Shown: positions 19,112 through 31,967, numbered from the stretch's first letter. The stretch: DNA of 64,000 bases from an uncultured SAR116 cluster alpha proteobacterium (GCA_902623995.1 CACNWE010000001.1:62001-126000), one strand, 5' to 3'. Notes: a model not told the origin generated them from the sequence alone. A program made the numbers and translations.

Positions 19112-19255
19112 TTATGCAGTAACATCCATTCTTAAAATTGTAATAAAAAAGAAAAGAACAACCATAAATATTATTATTCCTAAAATAGCAAAATTCTTCG
19201 ATTTTCTATTTTCGTAAAATGCTTTAGTATATTCATCATTTTTATTAGATTTCAT
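19112..19255 (-). CDS. CoxF-like small membrane protein of the oxidase cluster
   Basis: A 47-residue open frame fills the gap between ctaB and ctaG, with two bases before it and none after it. It has a polar N-terminus (MKSNKNDEYTKAFYENRKSK), one membrane helix at about residues 21–41, and ends in ITILRMDVTA. Alphaproteobacterial clusters carry a short CoxF protein at exactly this position, with a similar polar head and TIVKMG-like end. I therefore assign it by position, size and this resemblance. Its molecular role is not established. Confidence 0.8.
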   Translation of the reverse strand: MKSNKNDEYTKAFYENRKSKNFAILGIIIFMVVLFFFITILRMDVTA

Positions 19256-19257
19256 AT

Positions 19258-20202
19258 CTAACCTATCATAAAATTAATAATAAATTTATCAAAGCAAATA
19301 CTCGCAAATAAAATACTCAAATAAAATATTGAGTACACAAATAGATCTTTTTCTGAATCTTTATTTTCTTTTAATACAGAAATTGATCTTCTGATAAATT
19401 CAATATTAAGTAATGTAACAACTATGACATAAAAGTTACCAGAGTAATTTAAAATCCAAGGAAGATATACGCAAAGCATGAGTAATAGTGAATAAATAAA
19501 TATATTCTTTCGAGTGGTCATATCACCATAAACAATTGGTAACATTGGTATTTTAGCAGCTCTATAATCTGATTTATTTACTAAAGCCAGAGCCCAAAAA
19601 TGTGGTGGTGTCCATAAAAATATTATTAAGAATAAGATTAAAGCTTCTATCCCAATAGAACCTGTAGCACAAATATGCCCAATAATCGGTGGAAATGCAC
19701 CAGCAGCACCACCAATTACAATATTTTGAACAGTATGTCTTTTAAGCCAAATGGTATAAACTACTGCATAGAAAAATATTGTAAAAGCAAGTAAACTGGC
19801 TGCTAACCAATTTATAGATAAACCTAATATCATTATAGACAAAATAGACGTAATTATTCCAAATGACAGAGCTTCAGAAGGTTGTATCTTACCAGATGGG
19901 ATAGGTCTATTTTTTGTTCTATCCATTAATATATCAATGTCTTTATCAAACCATTGGTTTAGGACTCCAGATGCACCAGCTCCAAGGGCTATAGCAAATA
20001 TTCCTATCAAAGCTAAAAATGGATTAATTGAACTATCTAATACTGGAGCCGCATTATAATACCCAACGAAAGCTGTAAAAACTACTAACGACATAACTCT
20101 AGGCTTCATAAGATTGATATAATCATATGGTGAACCTAAGTTATTAGACTCTTGCGATATATCCTTAGTGTTAACTACTATCGAGGGCATATTAAAGTTC
20201 AA
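19258..20202 (-). CDS. ctaB: Protoheme IX farnesyltransferase (heme O synthase)
   Basis: UbiA-superfamily membrane enzyme of 314 residues that attaches a farnesyl group to heme B on the way to heme A. The prenyl-diphosphate site is NQWFDKDID…DRTKNRP near residues 82–98. A second Asp-rich loop follows KSDYRAAKIPML. It lies eight bases downstream of ctaD. The next enzyme, heme A synthase, is not in the window. Confidence 0.96.
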   Translation of the reverse strand: MNFNMPSIVVNTKDISQESNNLGSPYDYINLMKPRVMSLVVFTAFVGYYNAAPVLDSSINPFLALIGIFAIALGAGASGVLNQWFDKDIDILMDRTKNRPIPSGKIQPSEALSFGIITSILSIMILGLSINWLAASLLAFTIFFYAVVYTIWLKRHTVQNIVIGGAAGAFPPIIGHICATGSIGIEALILFLIIFLWTPPHFWALALVNKSDYRAAKIPMLPIVYGDMTTRKNIFIYSLLLMLCVYLPWILNYSGNFYVIVVTLLNIEFIRRSISVLKENKDSEKDLFVYSIFYLSILFASICFDKFIINFMIG

Positions 20203-20210
20203 AACCTATA

Positions 20211-22705
<2,495 letters not shown>

Positions 22706-22969
22706 AATTTATACTCCTTAAGCTTTAATCAAATTACATCTAAATGGTATATAAATGTTAGATTAATTTGAAATGATTCTAAAATACGTTTTAATATGTA
22801 TTACTTAAAACTTTTTTATGAAAAATGCTAGATCTAAAACCAAATAAATTATTTTTTTTAAATTAAATTATTATTTAGTTATCAAATTTATATTTTTTAG
22901 TGTTAATCTTGAAGAATAGTAATTACATTGCCATGTCATATAAGTAAAATTTAATTAATAGGCGCAAAA
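22706..22969. promoter_or_regulatory. Divergent control region between ctaC and tldD
   Basis: This 264-base AT-rich stretch must contain promoters for the oxidase operon (minus strand) and tldD (plus strand). Besides the AAGGAG ribosome site of ctaC at its left end, I could not single out a convincing -35/-10 pair or operator, and no open frame of interest is present. Confidence 0.5.
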
Positions 22970-24418
22970 ATGGAAAATAAATCACCATTAGAAATAACTG
23001 ATAAATTTTTTTACGAGGATAATGACTTTGATCTTAATAAAGCTCAGTCTATTGTATCAGACACTCTAAAAGATGCTGATGACGGAGAATTGTATCTTGA
23101 ATCAACAAAATCAGAATCGTTTTCGTTTGACGATGGACGAATGAAAAATATTGCTTACGACAGCACTAAGGGGTTTGGTTTAAGAGCAATTGCAGGTGAG
23201 GCCAGAGGGTTTGCTCATTCGGGCGAAATAACAGAGTCTTCTCTTAAAAGAGCCTCAGAAACAGTCAGGTCCGTTTCAAAAAACTATTCAGGAATAATGG
23301 ATCCAGGTCCATCACATGGAACTAACAAACCACTTTACACTTCAATAAATCCAATTGAGGAAACTTCATTTAAAGTCAAAACAAGCTTGCTTCAAGAAAT
23401 TGACGCTTACGCAAGATCAATTGATAAGAAAGTTATTCAAGTTTCAGCATCTATTTCTGCCTCTTATCAAGCAATTCAAATATTAAGAGGTGATGGAAAG
23501 AGAACCGCTGACATTAGACCTCTTATAAGGCTTAACGTATCATTAGTTGTTGAAAAAAATGGTAGGAGAGAGACTGGAAATTCCGGATGTGGTGGAAGAG
23601 GAATATATGAAGAATGGATTAATTCTGATAGATGGAAAGGTCAAGTTAAAGAAGCGTTGAGAATTGCTAATACTAACCTTGAATCTATACCTACACCTGC
23701 TGGTGAAATGCCTGTTATATTAGGTCCAGGTTGGCCAGGAGTTATGTTACACGAAGCAGTAGGTCATGGCTTAGAAGGAGATTTTAATAGAAAAGGTACT
23801 TCAATATTCTCAGGGAAAATTGGAGAAAAAGTTACTGCTGACGGGGTTACAGTCATTGATGACGGAACAATTGAAAACAAAAGAGGATCAATAACAATTG
23901 ATGATGAAGGTACAAAATCATCAAAAAACATTTTAATAGAAAATGGAATTTTAAGAAATTATATGCAAGACCGTCAGAATGCAAGATTAATGAAGATGGA
24001 ACCAACTGGAAATGGGAGAAGACAGTCTTATTCTCATTACCCAATGCCAAGAATGACAAATACTTATATGGATAATGGAACAATTGAACCAGCAGAGATT
24101 GTAAGTTCAGTTAAAAAAGGCATTTATGCTGTTAATTTTGCTGGTGGACAAGTTGATATTACAAATGGGAAATTTGTTTTTTCTGCTTCAGAGGCCTATC
24201 TGGTGGAAAATGGAAAGGTTAAGCAGCCTCTTAAAGGTGCAACCCTAATTGGTAATGGCCCCGATGCAATGTCGAAAATTTCTCTTATTGGAAATGATAT
24301 GTCTTTAGATGACGGAATTGGTACATGTGGAAAAGAAGGTCAGGGTGTCCCTGTGGGCGTTGGACAACCTACGTTATTAATGGGAGGCATCACAGTTGGA
24401 GGAACTGATACGAACTAA
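22970..24418 (+). CDS. tldD: Metalloprotease TldD
   Basis: Zinc-protease subunit of 482 residues with the HEAVGHGLEGD motif (His261, Glu262, His266). It forms a heterodimer with TldE/PmbA, which is encoded at 35.0–36.3 kb in this same window, and degrades unfolded peptides or processes RiPPs in other bacteria. TldD next to ctaC is a common alphaproteobacterial arrangement. It converges on gshA with a four-base gap. Confidence 0.96.
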   Translation: MENKSPLEITDKFFYEDNDFDLNKAQSIVSDTLKDADDGELYLESTKSESFSFDDGRMKNIAYDSTKGFGLRAIAGEARGFAHSGEITESSLKRASETVRSVSKNYSGIMDPGPSHGTNKPLYTSINPIEETSFKVKTSLLQEIDAYARSIDKKVIQVSASISASYQAIQILRGDGKRTADIRPLIRLNVSLVVEKNGRRETGNSGCGGRGIYEEWINSDRWKGQVKEALRIANTNLESIPTPAGEMPVILGPGWPGVMLHEAVGHGLEGDFNRKGTSIFSGKIGEKVTADGVTVIDDGTIENKRGSITIDDEGTKSSKNILIENGILRNYMQDRQNARLMKMEPTGNGRRQSYSHYPMPRMTNTYMDNGTIEPAEIVSSVKKGIYAVNFAGGQVDITNGKFVFSASEAYLVENGKVKQPLKGATLIGNGPDAMSKISLIGNDMSLDDGIGTCGKEGQGVPVGVGQPTLLMGGITVGGTDTN

Positions 24419-24422
24419 AGTA

Positions 24423-25769
24423 TCAGAAAGCGTTATCAATAAATACTTTGTCTATATTTTTCTTCCAGATGCCATTAAACTTTTCTATAAGAATTTCAGA
24501 TGCAGTCTTTTTGTTTCTAATGATATTGTACAGTGGATCTAAAAACTGTCTTTCATCAATGCCTCGTTCATCTAATTTATTACGTCTTTGAAGACCTAAA
24601 CTAGAAATTCTTATCATTTCTTCTGCTATATCGATAATTTTTTTGGATCCTAGTTTCCCATTCAAACCATATTTTGCAGCTGAAATTCTTCCTTCTTCTA
24701 AAAGCTGAGCATTCATAAATGGCTTTGCCAAATCATAAGCCTCTAATTGAGCCTCATTATCATATAATAATCCCACCCATAACGCTGGGAGAGCACAAAT
24801 TATATTCCAAGGCCCACCGTCTGCACCTCTCATTTCTAAATATTGCTTAAGTCTTACTTCTGGGAATGCAACTGTTACATGGTCTTCCCAGTCTTTAAAA
24901 GAAGGAAATTGGCCTTCAAAACCTTCTAATTTTCCATCCATAAAATCTAGAAAAGATCTTCCAGATACGTCAACATATTCGCCTTTCCTGTATACAAAAT
25001 ACATTGGCACCTTGAGAACATAATCTAACCATTCTTCATAGCCAAAAGATTCATTAAAAACAATTTCTGGTACACCTGTTCTATTAGGGTCAGTATCTGT
25101 CCAGACCATTGCTCTTGAAGATAAATATCCACTTTCTTTACCTTCAATAAATGGGGAATTAGCGAAAATAGCTGTTGCAATGGATTGTAATGCTAAAGAT
25201 GTTTGAAACTTTTGGACCATGTCCAGTTCATTCAAATAATCAAGATTGACTTGAATAGTACATGTCCTTAACATCATATCTAATCCGAGTTGACCAACTT
25301 TAGGCATGAAATTTTTCATGATTTCATATCGACCCTTCGGCATCCAATTTTGCTTTGAACGAGACCATTTAGGATCATAACCTAGACCAATCATTGATAA
25401 TCCAAGTTTGTTCATAGCTTTTTTCATGATTTTTAGGTGTCTTCCAGTCTCTCTACATGTTTGATGTAAGTTATTCAGAGGAGACCCCGATAGTTCTAAT
25501 TGTCCACCAGGTTCTAACGAAATTGACGCACCAGTTTCATCTTTTAGAGCAATCGTATTGTTTTTTTCTAAAATTTTTTCCCATTTATTTTCTTTTGCAA
25601 GATTATTTAATAGTTCACTTACGCCTGATTTACCAAAATAACCAACTCTTTCTAAGTTATTTAAATGAAAAACAAATTTTTCATGTTCAGTACCTATTTT
25701 CCAATCTTCTCTTTTTTTTTCACCTTCTTTAAACCAATTTATGAGGTGTTCTTTTTTTAATCTTGGCAT
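24423..25769 (-). CDS. gshA: Glutamate–cysteine ligase, plant/alphaproteobacterial type
   Basis: First enzyme of glutathione synthesis, 448 residues, of the GCS2-like class shared by plants and Alphaproteobacteria. Features include GTEHEKF near residue 26, the LEPGGQLELSG strand near residue 80, and MRGADGGPW. It is 100 bases downstream of rsmE, as in many Alphaproteobacteria. gshB is not in the window. Confidence 0.95.
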   Translation of the reverse strand: MPRLKKEHLINWFKEGEKKREDWKIGTEHEKFVFHLNNLERVGYFGKSGVSELLNNLAKENKWEKILEKNNTIALKDETGASISLEPGGQLELSGSPLNNLHQTCRETGRHLKIMKKAMNKLGLSMIGLGYDPKWSRSKQNWMPKGRYEIMKNFMPKVGQLGLDMMLRTCTIQVNLDYLNELDMVQKFQTSLALQSIATAIFANSPFIEGKESGYLSSRAMVWTDTDPNRTGVPEIVFNESFGYEEWLDYVLKVPMYFVYRKGEYVDVSGRSFLDFMDGKLEGFEGQFPSFKDWEDHVTVAFPEVRLKQYLEMRGADGGPWNIICALPALWVGLLYDNEAQLEAYDLAKPFMNAQLLEEGRISAAKYGLNGKLGSKKIIDIAEEMIRISSLGLQRRNKLDERGIDERQFLDPLYNIIRNKKTASEILIEKFNGIWKKNIDKVFIDNAF

Positions 25770-25869
25770 TTAGATCTCATATTTAGATTATGGTAAAAAT
25801 TGAAAATATTAACACTAAATATGTTATAATATTTCTAATATATATTGAACTAAATTATAAAATTAGTAA

Positions 25870-26619
25870 TTATTTTATATCTCCTTTTAAATAGTGGCAA
25901 AGAGAAAGAGCAGCAATTACTGCTGTATCAGATCTCAAAATTCTAGGTCCCAAATCAATTGGTCTTATAAACTTCTTTTCTCTTAAATAATTTGTTTCAT
26001 TTGTACTGAAACCACCTTCAGGACCCACTAGAATAGCACCAAAAGACTTTGTTGATAGATTTTGAAAATCTATTTTGACGACATTGTTTTTTCTAATTGT
26101 TTCGTCACAAAAAAATATAATTCGATCATTATCCCAATTAGGAATTAAATCTTTAAGTTTCTTTACAGCACAGACTTCAGGAATCGTTATGCGTTCGCAT
26201 TGTTCAGAAGATTCAATAGCTATATCTTGCATTCTTTTTAGATTTAAATTTTTTGTGATAGTACGTTCAGTAATTACAGGTATAATTTTAGATACTCCCA
26301 ATTCAGTTGCCTTTTGCACTATATATTCAGTTGGAGATTTTTTAACTGGTGCAAATAATAACCAGATATCATTTTCAATTTTGACATCTCGTATTTTTTT
26401 TATTACATGAATTATAATTGTATTTTTATAAATTTCAGAAATTTTAGCCAAAAACTCCCCATTAATGCTATTAAAAACTAAAATTGAATCATCAATTTTT
26501 TTTCTCATTACATTTATTAAATAATGAACTTGTTTATTTTCTAATTTAACTGAATCTTCTAAAGATAATTTTCCTGGAAAATAAAGTCTGATTTTAGCTT
26601 TATAAGATAAATCTAACAT
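25870..26619 (-). CDS. rsmE: 16S rRNA m3U1498 methyltransferase RsmE
   Basis: SPOUT-class methyltransferase of 249 residues with an N-terminal PUA-like domain and a C-terminal knot, seen as QKATELGVSKIIP, SEQCER, VGPEGGFS and LGPRILRSDTA. It modifies U1498 in the decoding centre. It is divergent from ubiA with a 76-base gap. Confidence 0.95.
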   Translation of the reverse strand: MLDLSYKAKIRLYFPGKLSLEDSVKLENKQVHYLINVMRKKIDDSILVFNSINGEFLAKISEIYKNTIIIHVIKKIRDVKIENDIWLLFAPVKKSPTEYIVQKATELGVSKIIPVITERTITKNLNLKRMQDIAIESSEQCERITIPEVCAVKKLKDLIPNWDNDRIIFFCDETIRKNNVVKIDFQNLSTKSFGAILVGPEGGFSTNETNYLREKKFIRPIDLGPRILRSDTAVIAALSLCHYLKGDIK

Positions 26620-26695
26620 TTGAGAAAACCATATCCTTAAAAATTACTTTAACTGCTAATTGATTACAATATAGTATAATGATATTGCATTATTT

Positions 26696-27610
26696 ATGAA
26701 TATACCTAAACAAAATAATTCTGACATGCTTGATAATGGTTGGTGGGATATACTTCCTAAACATTATATTAAATGGATAAGATTAGGGAGATTTGACAGA
26801 CCAGTCGGTTTTTGGCTTCTTCTTCTACCTGGGTGGTGGGTACTTCCATTAACAAATTTAGATTTTATTAACTGTATAAAACTAATGTTTATTTTCTTAA
26901 TAGGTTCAATTGTTATGAGAGCTGCCGGATGTACTATTAATGATATGTGGGACAAAGATATTGATAAAAAAATTTCTAGAACAAAAACAAGACCGCTTGC
27001 CAGTGGTGAAATTTCAATTTTACAGGCAACCTATTTTTTAATTACAATGTTATTAATTGGTTTAATTTGTCTATATCAGCTAAATATTTATACTTGGTTT
27101 GTAGCTGTCTCAGCGATACCTCTAGTTATCCTATATCCCTTGGCTAAAAGATTTACAAAATGGCCACAAATCGTCTTAGGATTGACCTTTAGTTGGGCTG
27201 TCCCAACAGCTTGGTCTGCTGCAAATGAAAACTGGAATTTAGGAATATTCATTATGTATTTGGCAACTGTATTCTGGATCATTGGATATGACACAATTTA
27301 TGGATGTCAGGATAAAAATGAAGATGAAATTTTTGGTATTAAAAATTCTGCTGTTTCAGCTAAAAACTTCTTAACTCTTTTTGTAGGATGTTCCTATAGT
27401 TTAATGTTTTGCTTATTAATTATTAGTGGATATTTATTAAATAATAATATCTTTTGGTACATTGGTGTATCGATTTGTGGATTGCATCTTAGTTATCAAG
27501 TAATAAAAATAAAAAACATAAAACAGAATAATTCACTAGAAATATTTAAATCAAATGTCGTCCTTGGTCTGTTGTTAACATTATCATCTTTAGGAAATTA
27601 TATAAGTTAA
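26696..27610 (+). CDS. ubiA: 4-hydroxybenzoate polyprenyltransferase UbiA
   Basis: Membrane prenyltransferase of ubiquinone synthesis, 304 residues with about nine helices. Two Asp-rich motifs are intact: NDMWDKDID (near residue 82) and YDTIYGCQDKNED (near residue 200). A TATAAT-like sequence lies about 20 bases before the ATG without a clear -35. It converges on blh, the last gene of the retinal operon. Confidence 0.95.
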   Translation: MNIPKQNNSDMLDNGWWDILPKHYIKWIRLGRFDRPVGFWLLLLPGWWVLPLTNLDFINCIKLMFIFLIGSIVMRAAGCTINDMWDKDIDKKISRTKTRPLASGEISILQATYFLITMLLIGLICLYQLNIYTWFVAVSAIPLVILYPLAKRFTKWPQIVLGLTFSWAVPTAWSAANENWNLGIFIMYLATVFWIIGYDTIYGCQDKNEDEIFGIKNSAVSAKNFLTLFVGCSYSLMFCLLIISGYLLNNNIFWYIGVSICGLHLSYQVIKIKNIKQNNSLEIFKSNVVLGLLLTLSSLGNYIS

Positions 27611-27622
27611 TAGACATAGATT

Positions 27623-28444
27623 CTAAATTTTATATTTTAACCTAAACACACCGTCTACTAAAATCATATGTGGAAAAGTTAACGCTGCCAAACCAATAAA
27701 CGTTACTTTTATGATTGTATCTGAATACGAATATAAATTTAGTAAAATATAATATGCAGCTCCACCACCTAACCAACTTAATACAGAAAAGATAATCATT
27801 AGGTACAATAATTTTTTCATTTCCATAAAGTTTAGTAACGTTGGTATAATTCTTTTAAAATGGTGCATGCTGTGAATAAGACAAAAATATATCGCAAATG
27901 CTGGCAAAGGGGGCAAAAGTGATATCACTAAAACCATTACAGTAAGTAGTTTGATATAATTTTTAGAGAAAGTAATTTTTTTATAATTAAATAATATTAA
28001 CATTAATAATGAAATCCATACTAAAAGAGCCACATAAAGAAATTGCCACAATAAATATAATTGATTACCAGATAAAATTGAAAAAAGATGATCAACTTCA
28101 TCTTTATTAAAAAAAATTATGCCCAATACTACCAGCCCCCCATGAGCATAACCACAGATATAATATAAATTATTATTTTTCCAATTTAAATCACCACAAC
28201 CAAAATGAAAAACACTTACTATTAAGAACAAAATGAGGGAAAAAACTGGTAAAAAATACCACAAAACAACAATTAATGTGGCAACTAATAAATATGTAAT
28301 TATAAATCGAACCTGTAAATAAAAACTTTTTGTAAAACCTAATGTAATAGAAATAGCTCCATCAAGAGCTCCATGGGGAATACCCATAAAAATAATAAAA
28401 AATAATGAGATATAATCTAACCAATCTAAGGTAAATTGAGCCAT
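27623..28444 (-). CDS. blh: Beta-carotene 15,15'-dioxygenase Blh (Brp/Blh family)
   Basis: Cleaves beta-carotene into two retinals for the opsin. It has 273 residues, is highly hydrophobic with 7–8 membrane helices, and carries the conserved histidines in GIPHGALDG, VFHFGCGD, IHSMHHFKRI and FPHMILVD, which are presumed iron ligands. Its start overlaps crtY by 19 bases. It ends the proteorhodopsin–carotenoid gene set. Confidence 0.93.
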   Translation of the reverse strand: MAQFTLDWLDYISLFFIIFMGIPHGALDGAISITLGFTKSFYLQVRFIITYLLVATLIVVLWYFLPVFSLILFLIVSVFHFGCGDLNWKNNNLYYICGYAHGGLVVLGIIFFNKDEVDHLFSILSGNQLYLLWQFLYVALLVWISLLMLILFNYKKITFSKNYIKLLTVMVLVISLLPPLPAFAIYFCLIHSMHHFKRIIPTLLNFMEMKKLLYLMIIFSVLSWLGGGAAYYILLNLYSYSDTIIKVTFIGLAALTFPHMILVDGVFRLKYKI

Positions 28445-29541
28445 TTACGATACACAACATAAAAAAATGATTTGATAAATGGTATTTTAGGCATTGAAAT
28501 AATTATTTTGCAAGTTGTTAATGGTGAAGCATTTCCAGACATAAATTTAGCCATTTCATCACCATTTAAAATTCTGGCTAAACTTGAAAAGATTTTGGAA
28601 GCTAACATTGGATACTCATTGATAACATTTATAAATATTTTATCTAAAAATAAATCAATAGCATTATGAATTTGAGTATTAATTTTTTTTCTATTTTTTA
28701 TTTGGCTAATTATTTGAAATGCCTGTTTTTGAATAAAAGTAAAAGCATATCCCGAAGAAGGTCTTACTACCCCCCCTCTTGTACCAATATTATACATTTC
28801 TCCAGATGCACAAGAAATGTAATGCATGGGAATAACACCTTTTTCGTGATCACTCTTTGTGAACTTGTCCAATTTATAATATTTTTTTAGATATTTTGAA
28901 ATTTCAGTTGAATAAAATTCTTTGTTTTCAACTGTTTTGGAAAACATCGTAGATTCAACCAATGCTTTCCGTTTACTAAATGGTAGCAGGTAAATAAAAT
29001 GCATACCTCTTGACTGGTCACATCTGAAATCCATTAAAGTTAATATATCTTCATCAAATACATCTTTCTCAGAAGTAACTACAAATCCTTCAAAGTGCTG
29101 CAACAAAATATTGGTTGGGATTTTAGGTGGTCTGCTATCAAATACTAAATCACCTTTAATTTTCTTATTCTTAGCAAATAATTGACCATCTTTTTCAAGT
29201 ACATCATTTTCTAAAATGGTAAATTTTTGACTTGGAAGTTGTTTTTTACATATATCCAACCATTTTTTTCTTTTTATCACACAATAAGGATGTTTAACTG
29301 ACGTTAGAATATGTTTAGAGTCATCAGTATTGATTGACCATTTAGACCACACATGATTTGCTTTTTTATAAGCATCATCATTAATTTTTACTTTCCAAAA
29401 TCCCCAAAAATGATCTTTATTAGTTTTATTTTTGTTACCTATAAATAAATTAAATTTGTAGTTAGGTAATTTGCGAATTAATCTAGCCAATGATAATGCT
29501 GCGCAACCACCTCCAATAATGTTAATTTCCTTTTTTATCAT
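28426..29541 (-). CDS. crtY: Lycopene beta-cyclase CrtY
   Basis: FAD-dependent cyclase of 371 residues that converts lycopene to beta-carotene. It shows the dinucleotide fold IIGGGCAALSLARL at the N-terminus, DSRP near residue 138, the MDFRCDQ stretch and GTRGGVVRPSSGYAF, all typical of bacterial CrtY. It overlaps crtB by 20 bases and blh by 19. Confidence 0.95.
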   Translation of the reverse strand: MIKKEINIIGGGCAALSLARLIRKLPNYKFNLFIGNKNKTNKDHFWGFWKVKINDDAYKKANHVWSKWSINTDDSKHILTSVKHPYCVIKRKKWLDICKKQLPSQKFTILENDVLEKDGQLFAKNKKIKGDLVFDSRPPKIPTNILLQHFEGFVVTSEKDVFDEDILTLMDFRCDQSRGMHFIYLLPFSKRKALVESTMFSKTVENKEFYSTEISKYLKKYYKLDKFTKSDHEKGVIPMHYISCASGEMYNIGTRGGVVRPSSGYAFTFIQKQAFQIISQIKNRKKINTQIHNAIDLFLDKIFINVINEYPMLASKIFSSLARILNGDEMAKFMSGNASPLTTCKIIISMPKIPFIKSFFYVVYRKWLNLP

Positions 29542-30442
29542 TCACTAAATTTTCTAAATAAATATGAAGTTCAGAATTATGCTTTTTCTTATTTCTTAAA
29601 TAAAAAATTTCTTTAAAAGTCTTGAATAGTGTAATTTTTATTTTCGAAAAGATTGATGTTATTTGTCTTCCATTTTGCCAATTGAAATTTTCATTTTCTA
29701 ACTGCACCCCAATCTCTCTGTAAACTCCTGATGCTACAGAAATTGCAACCCTTGTATTAAAGGGCAAAAAAGTGAAACCTTTTTCTCCACTCAAATAATA
29801 TTGTTCAGCTAAAATTAATAATTTTTTTATACCTTTTGAAATCATATGAATTTTTTTTAAGTCATTGGTTTTGGCAGCTAAAACTATTTCTTTAGGTGAA
29901 ATATTCTGAACCCAGCTCCCAGGTAAATATCGTCTTCCCATTTTAGCGTCTTCCAAAACATCTCTTGCAATATTTGTGAGCTGCATAGCTATTCCAAGAT
30001 CTATAGCAAATGATTTAGCAAGTTCATTATTGCATTTTAAAGCATCACACATCATTATTCCAACAGTTCCAGCAACATGATAAGAATATCTAATTAACTC
30101 TTCTTCCTTTTTAAACAAAATAACCTTTTGATCTAAAATAAGTCCATCAATTAAATCTATTACTGCTTTTTTAGAAGATGATTTTAAAAATTTAGGATAC
30201 TTAATTGAATAAATGTTACCTAGTTCTGTAATTGTATTTTTTTTAATAATAGATTTAATATTAATGAGATACTTATGTGAATTAGTTTCTCCACTATCTG
30301 CTATGTCATCTAAAATTCTACAAAAACTATATAATTCAGCCGCTCTATTTATGCATTCTTTATTTAAGAACTTACTAGCCCAATGAAAGCTTTTTCCATG
30401 TTTTTTTAGTACTATTTTGTCATCATCAACATGGCAATCCAT
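29522..30442 (-). CDS. crtB: Phytoene synthase CrtB
   Basis: Joins two GGPP molecules to phytoene. The 306 residues contain both Asp-rich substrate sites, RILDDIADSGE near residue 43 and ARDVLEDAKMGRRYLP near residue 160. No crtE (GGPP synthase) is present in the cluster, so GGPP must come from a gene elsewhere. It starts ten bases after crtI. Confidence 0.95.
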   Translation of the reverse strand: MDCHVDDDKIVLKKHGKSFHWASKFLNKECINRAAELYSFCRILDDIADSGETNSHKYLINIKSIIKKNTITELGNIYSIKYPKFLKSSSKKAVIDLIDGLILDQKVILFKKEEELIRYSYHVAGTVGIMMCDALKCNNELAKSFAIDLGIAMQLTNIARDVLEDAKMGRRYLPGSWVQNISPKEIVLAAKTNDLKKIHMISKGIKKLLILAEQYYLSGEKGFTFLPFNTRVAISVASGVYREIGVQLENENFNWQNGRQITSIFSKIKITLFKTFKEIFYLRNKKKHNSELHIYLENLVNDKKGN

Positions 30443-30452
30443 ATTAAGCCTT

Positions 30453-31949
30453 TTATTTTAATAAACTCTCGACAACTTTTGCAGATGATAATACACCTGG
30501 AATACCAGCACCAGGATGAGCACCGGCTGCAGCAAAAAATAAGTTCTTAATATGAGGATCTTTATTATGATAACGAAACCAAGCAGATTGAGAAAAATTT
30601 GGGGCTATTGAAAAGCCCGCACCATGTGTAGAACGATAATTATTTTTAAAATCTACTGGTGTCATAAAAAAATCTTCACATATATAATTTTTCAAATCTG
30701 GCAAAATTGTATTATCTAAGGCTTCTACAATTCTATCCTTTAGGTTTTCACCTTCAATTTCCCAATTAACGTTACCTTGTAAATTTGGAACAGGACAAAG
30801 AACATAAAAACTATCACAACCTTTTGGTGCAAAACTTTTATCAGTTGCAGTAGGTCTATGTATGTATAATGAAAAATCTTCACTTAAAATTTTGTTATCA
30901 AAAATATCAGTTAACAACCCTTTAAATCTTTTACTTAACCAAATTGAATGATGTGCTATATTTAAATATTGTTTTTTTGTTCCAAAGAACAAAACAAACA
31001 TTCCGAAAGAATAACTGGTAAATCTTTCTGGTAGAAATTTTTTTCTTTTTTTTATTTTTGATTTCAAGATTTCATTATAGAAGGTAGGTGGATCACCATT
31101 AAAAACAAAATTATCAGCATGAAATGTATTGCCATTCATGCATTCAATTTTTTCAATTTTACCATTTATTTCAAAAGCATTTTTTATGTCTGTATTATAT
31201 TGAATTTCAACACCAGTCCGCTCTAATAATTTTGTTAACTCCTCTACAAGTTTTCCCGTACCACCCATACTAAAATAAACTCCCCAATTTCTTTCTAAAA
31301 AATGTATAAGTGCATAAATGGAAGTAGTAGAAAAAGGATTTCCCCCAACTAATAATGGATGTATAGAAAAGGCTGCACTTAAATTTGGATTTTTGATATA
31401 TTTATTTACCAATTGGGAAACTGTTAAATAACTTTTCAACTTTATTAATGCCGGCACTTGTCTCATCATATAAAAAAAAGAGCTAAAAGGTTTATCTGAT
31501 AATTTTGTAAAACCAACATCAAAAATTGCTTTGGAAGCTTCTAATAATTTATGATAATTGTTAGCATCATCAATTGAAAATCTTTTCATTTCATTTTCAG
31601 TTTTTTTTATACTTTCTGAGTAATCAAAAGTTTGACCATCATGAAAATGAAACCTGTACCAAGGTTCTAAAGGTTTAAACTTAATATATTCTTCTCTTTT
31701 CTCGTTGAATAGTTCAAAAAGTTCATCAAATAAAAAAGGAGCTGTTATTACAGTTGGACCAGCATCGTGTTTGAAACCATTTTTTTTAAAAACTTGCGCT
31801 CTTCCTCCTAAAGAACCTAATCTTTCTATCAAAGTAACTTGATGACCCAGGGCTCTTAATCTAAGAGCAGTTGCTATACCACCAAAACCACCGCCAATTA
31901 CAATACTTCTAAGTTTTTTATTAATTTGTTTTTTTTCAGATAAATTCAT
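30453..31949 (-). CDS. crtI: Phytoene desaturase CrtI
   Basis: FAD-dependent desaturase of 498 residues turning phytoene into lycopene. It has the N-terminal Rossmann motif IGGGFGGIATALRLRALGH, the GGRAQVF loop, and the C-terminal signature GAHPGAGIPGVLSSA. It is the first carotenoid gene and follows proteorhodopsin, but a strong terminator lies in between, so its expression depends on read-through or on a promoter inside the opsin gene. Confidence 0.96.
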   Translation of the reverse strand: MNLSEKKQINKKLRSIVIGGGFGGIATALRLRALGHQVTLIERLGSLGGRAQVFKKNGFKHDAGPTVITAPFLFDELFELFNEKREEYIKFKPLEPWYRFHFHDGQTFDYSESIKKTENEMKRFSIDDANNYHKLLEASKAIFDVGFTKLSDKPFSSFFYMMRQVPALIKLKSYLTVSQLVNKYIKNPNLSAAFSIHPLLVGGNPFSTTSIYALIHFLERNWGVYFSMGGTGKLVEELTKLLERTGVEIQYNTDIKNAFEINGKIEKIECMNGNTFHADNFVFNGDPPTFYNEILKSKIKKRKKFLPERFTSYSFGMFVLFFGTKKQYLNIAHHSIWLSKRFKGLLTDIFDNKILSEDFSLYIHRPTATDKSFAPKGCDSFYVLCPVPNLQGNVNWEIEGENLKDRIVEALDNTILPDLKNYICEDFFMTPVDFKNNYRSTHGAGFSIAPNFSQSAWFRYHNKDPHIKNLFFAAAGAHPGAGIPGVLSSAKVVESLLK

Positions 31950-31967
31950 ATAAATTGTTAACCATAT

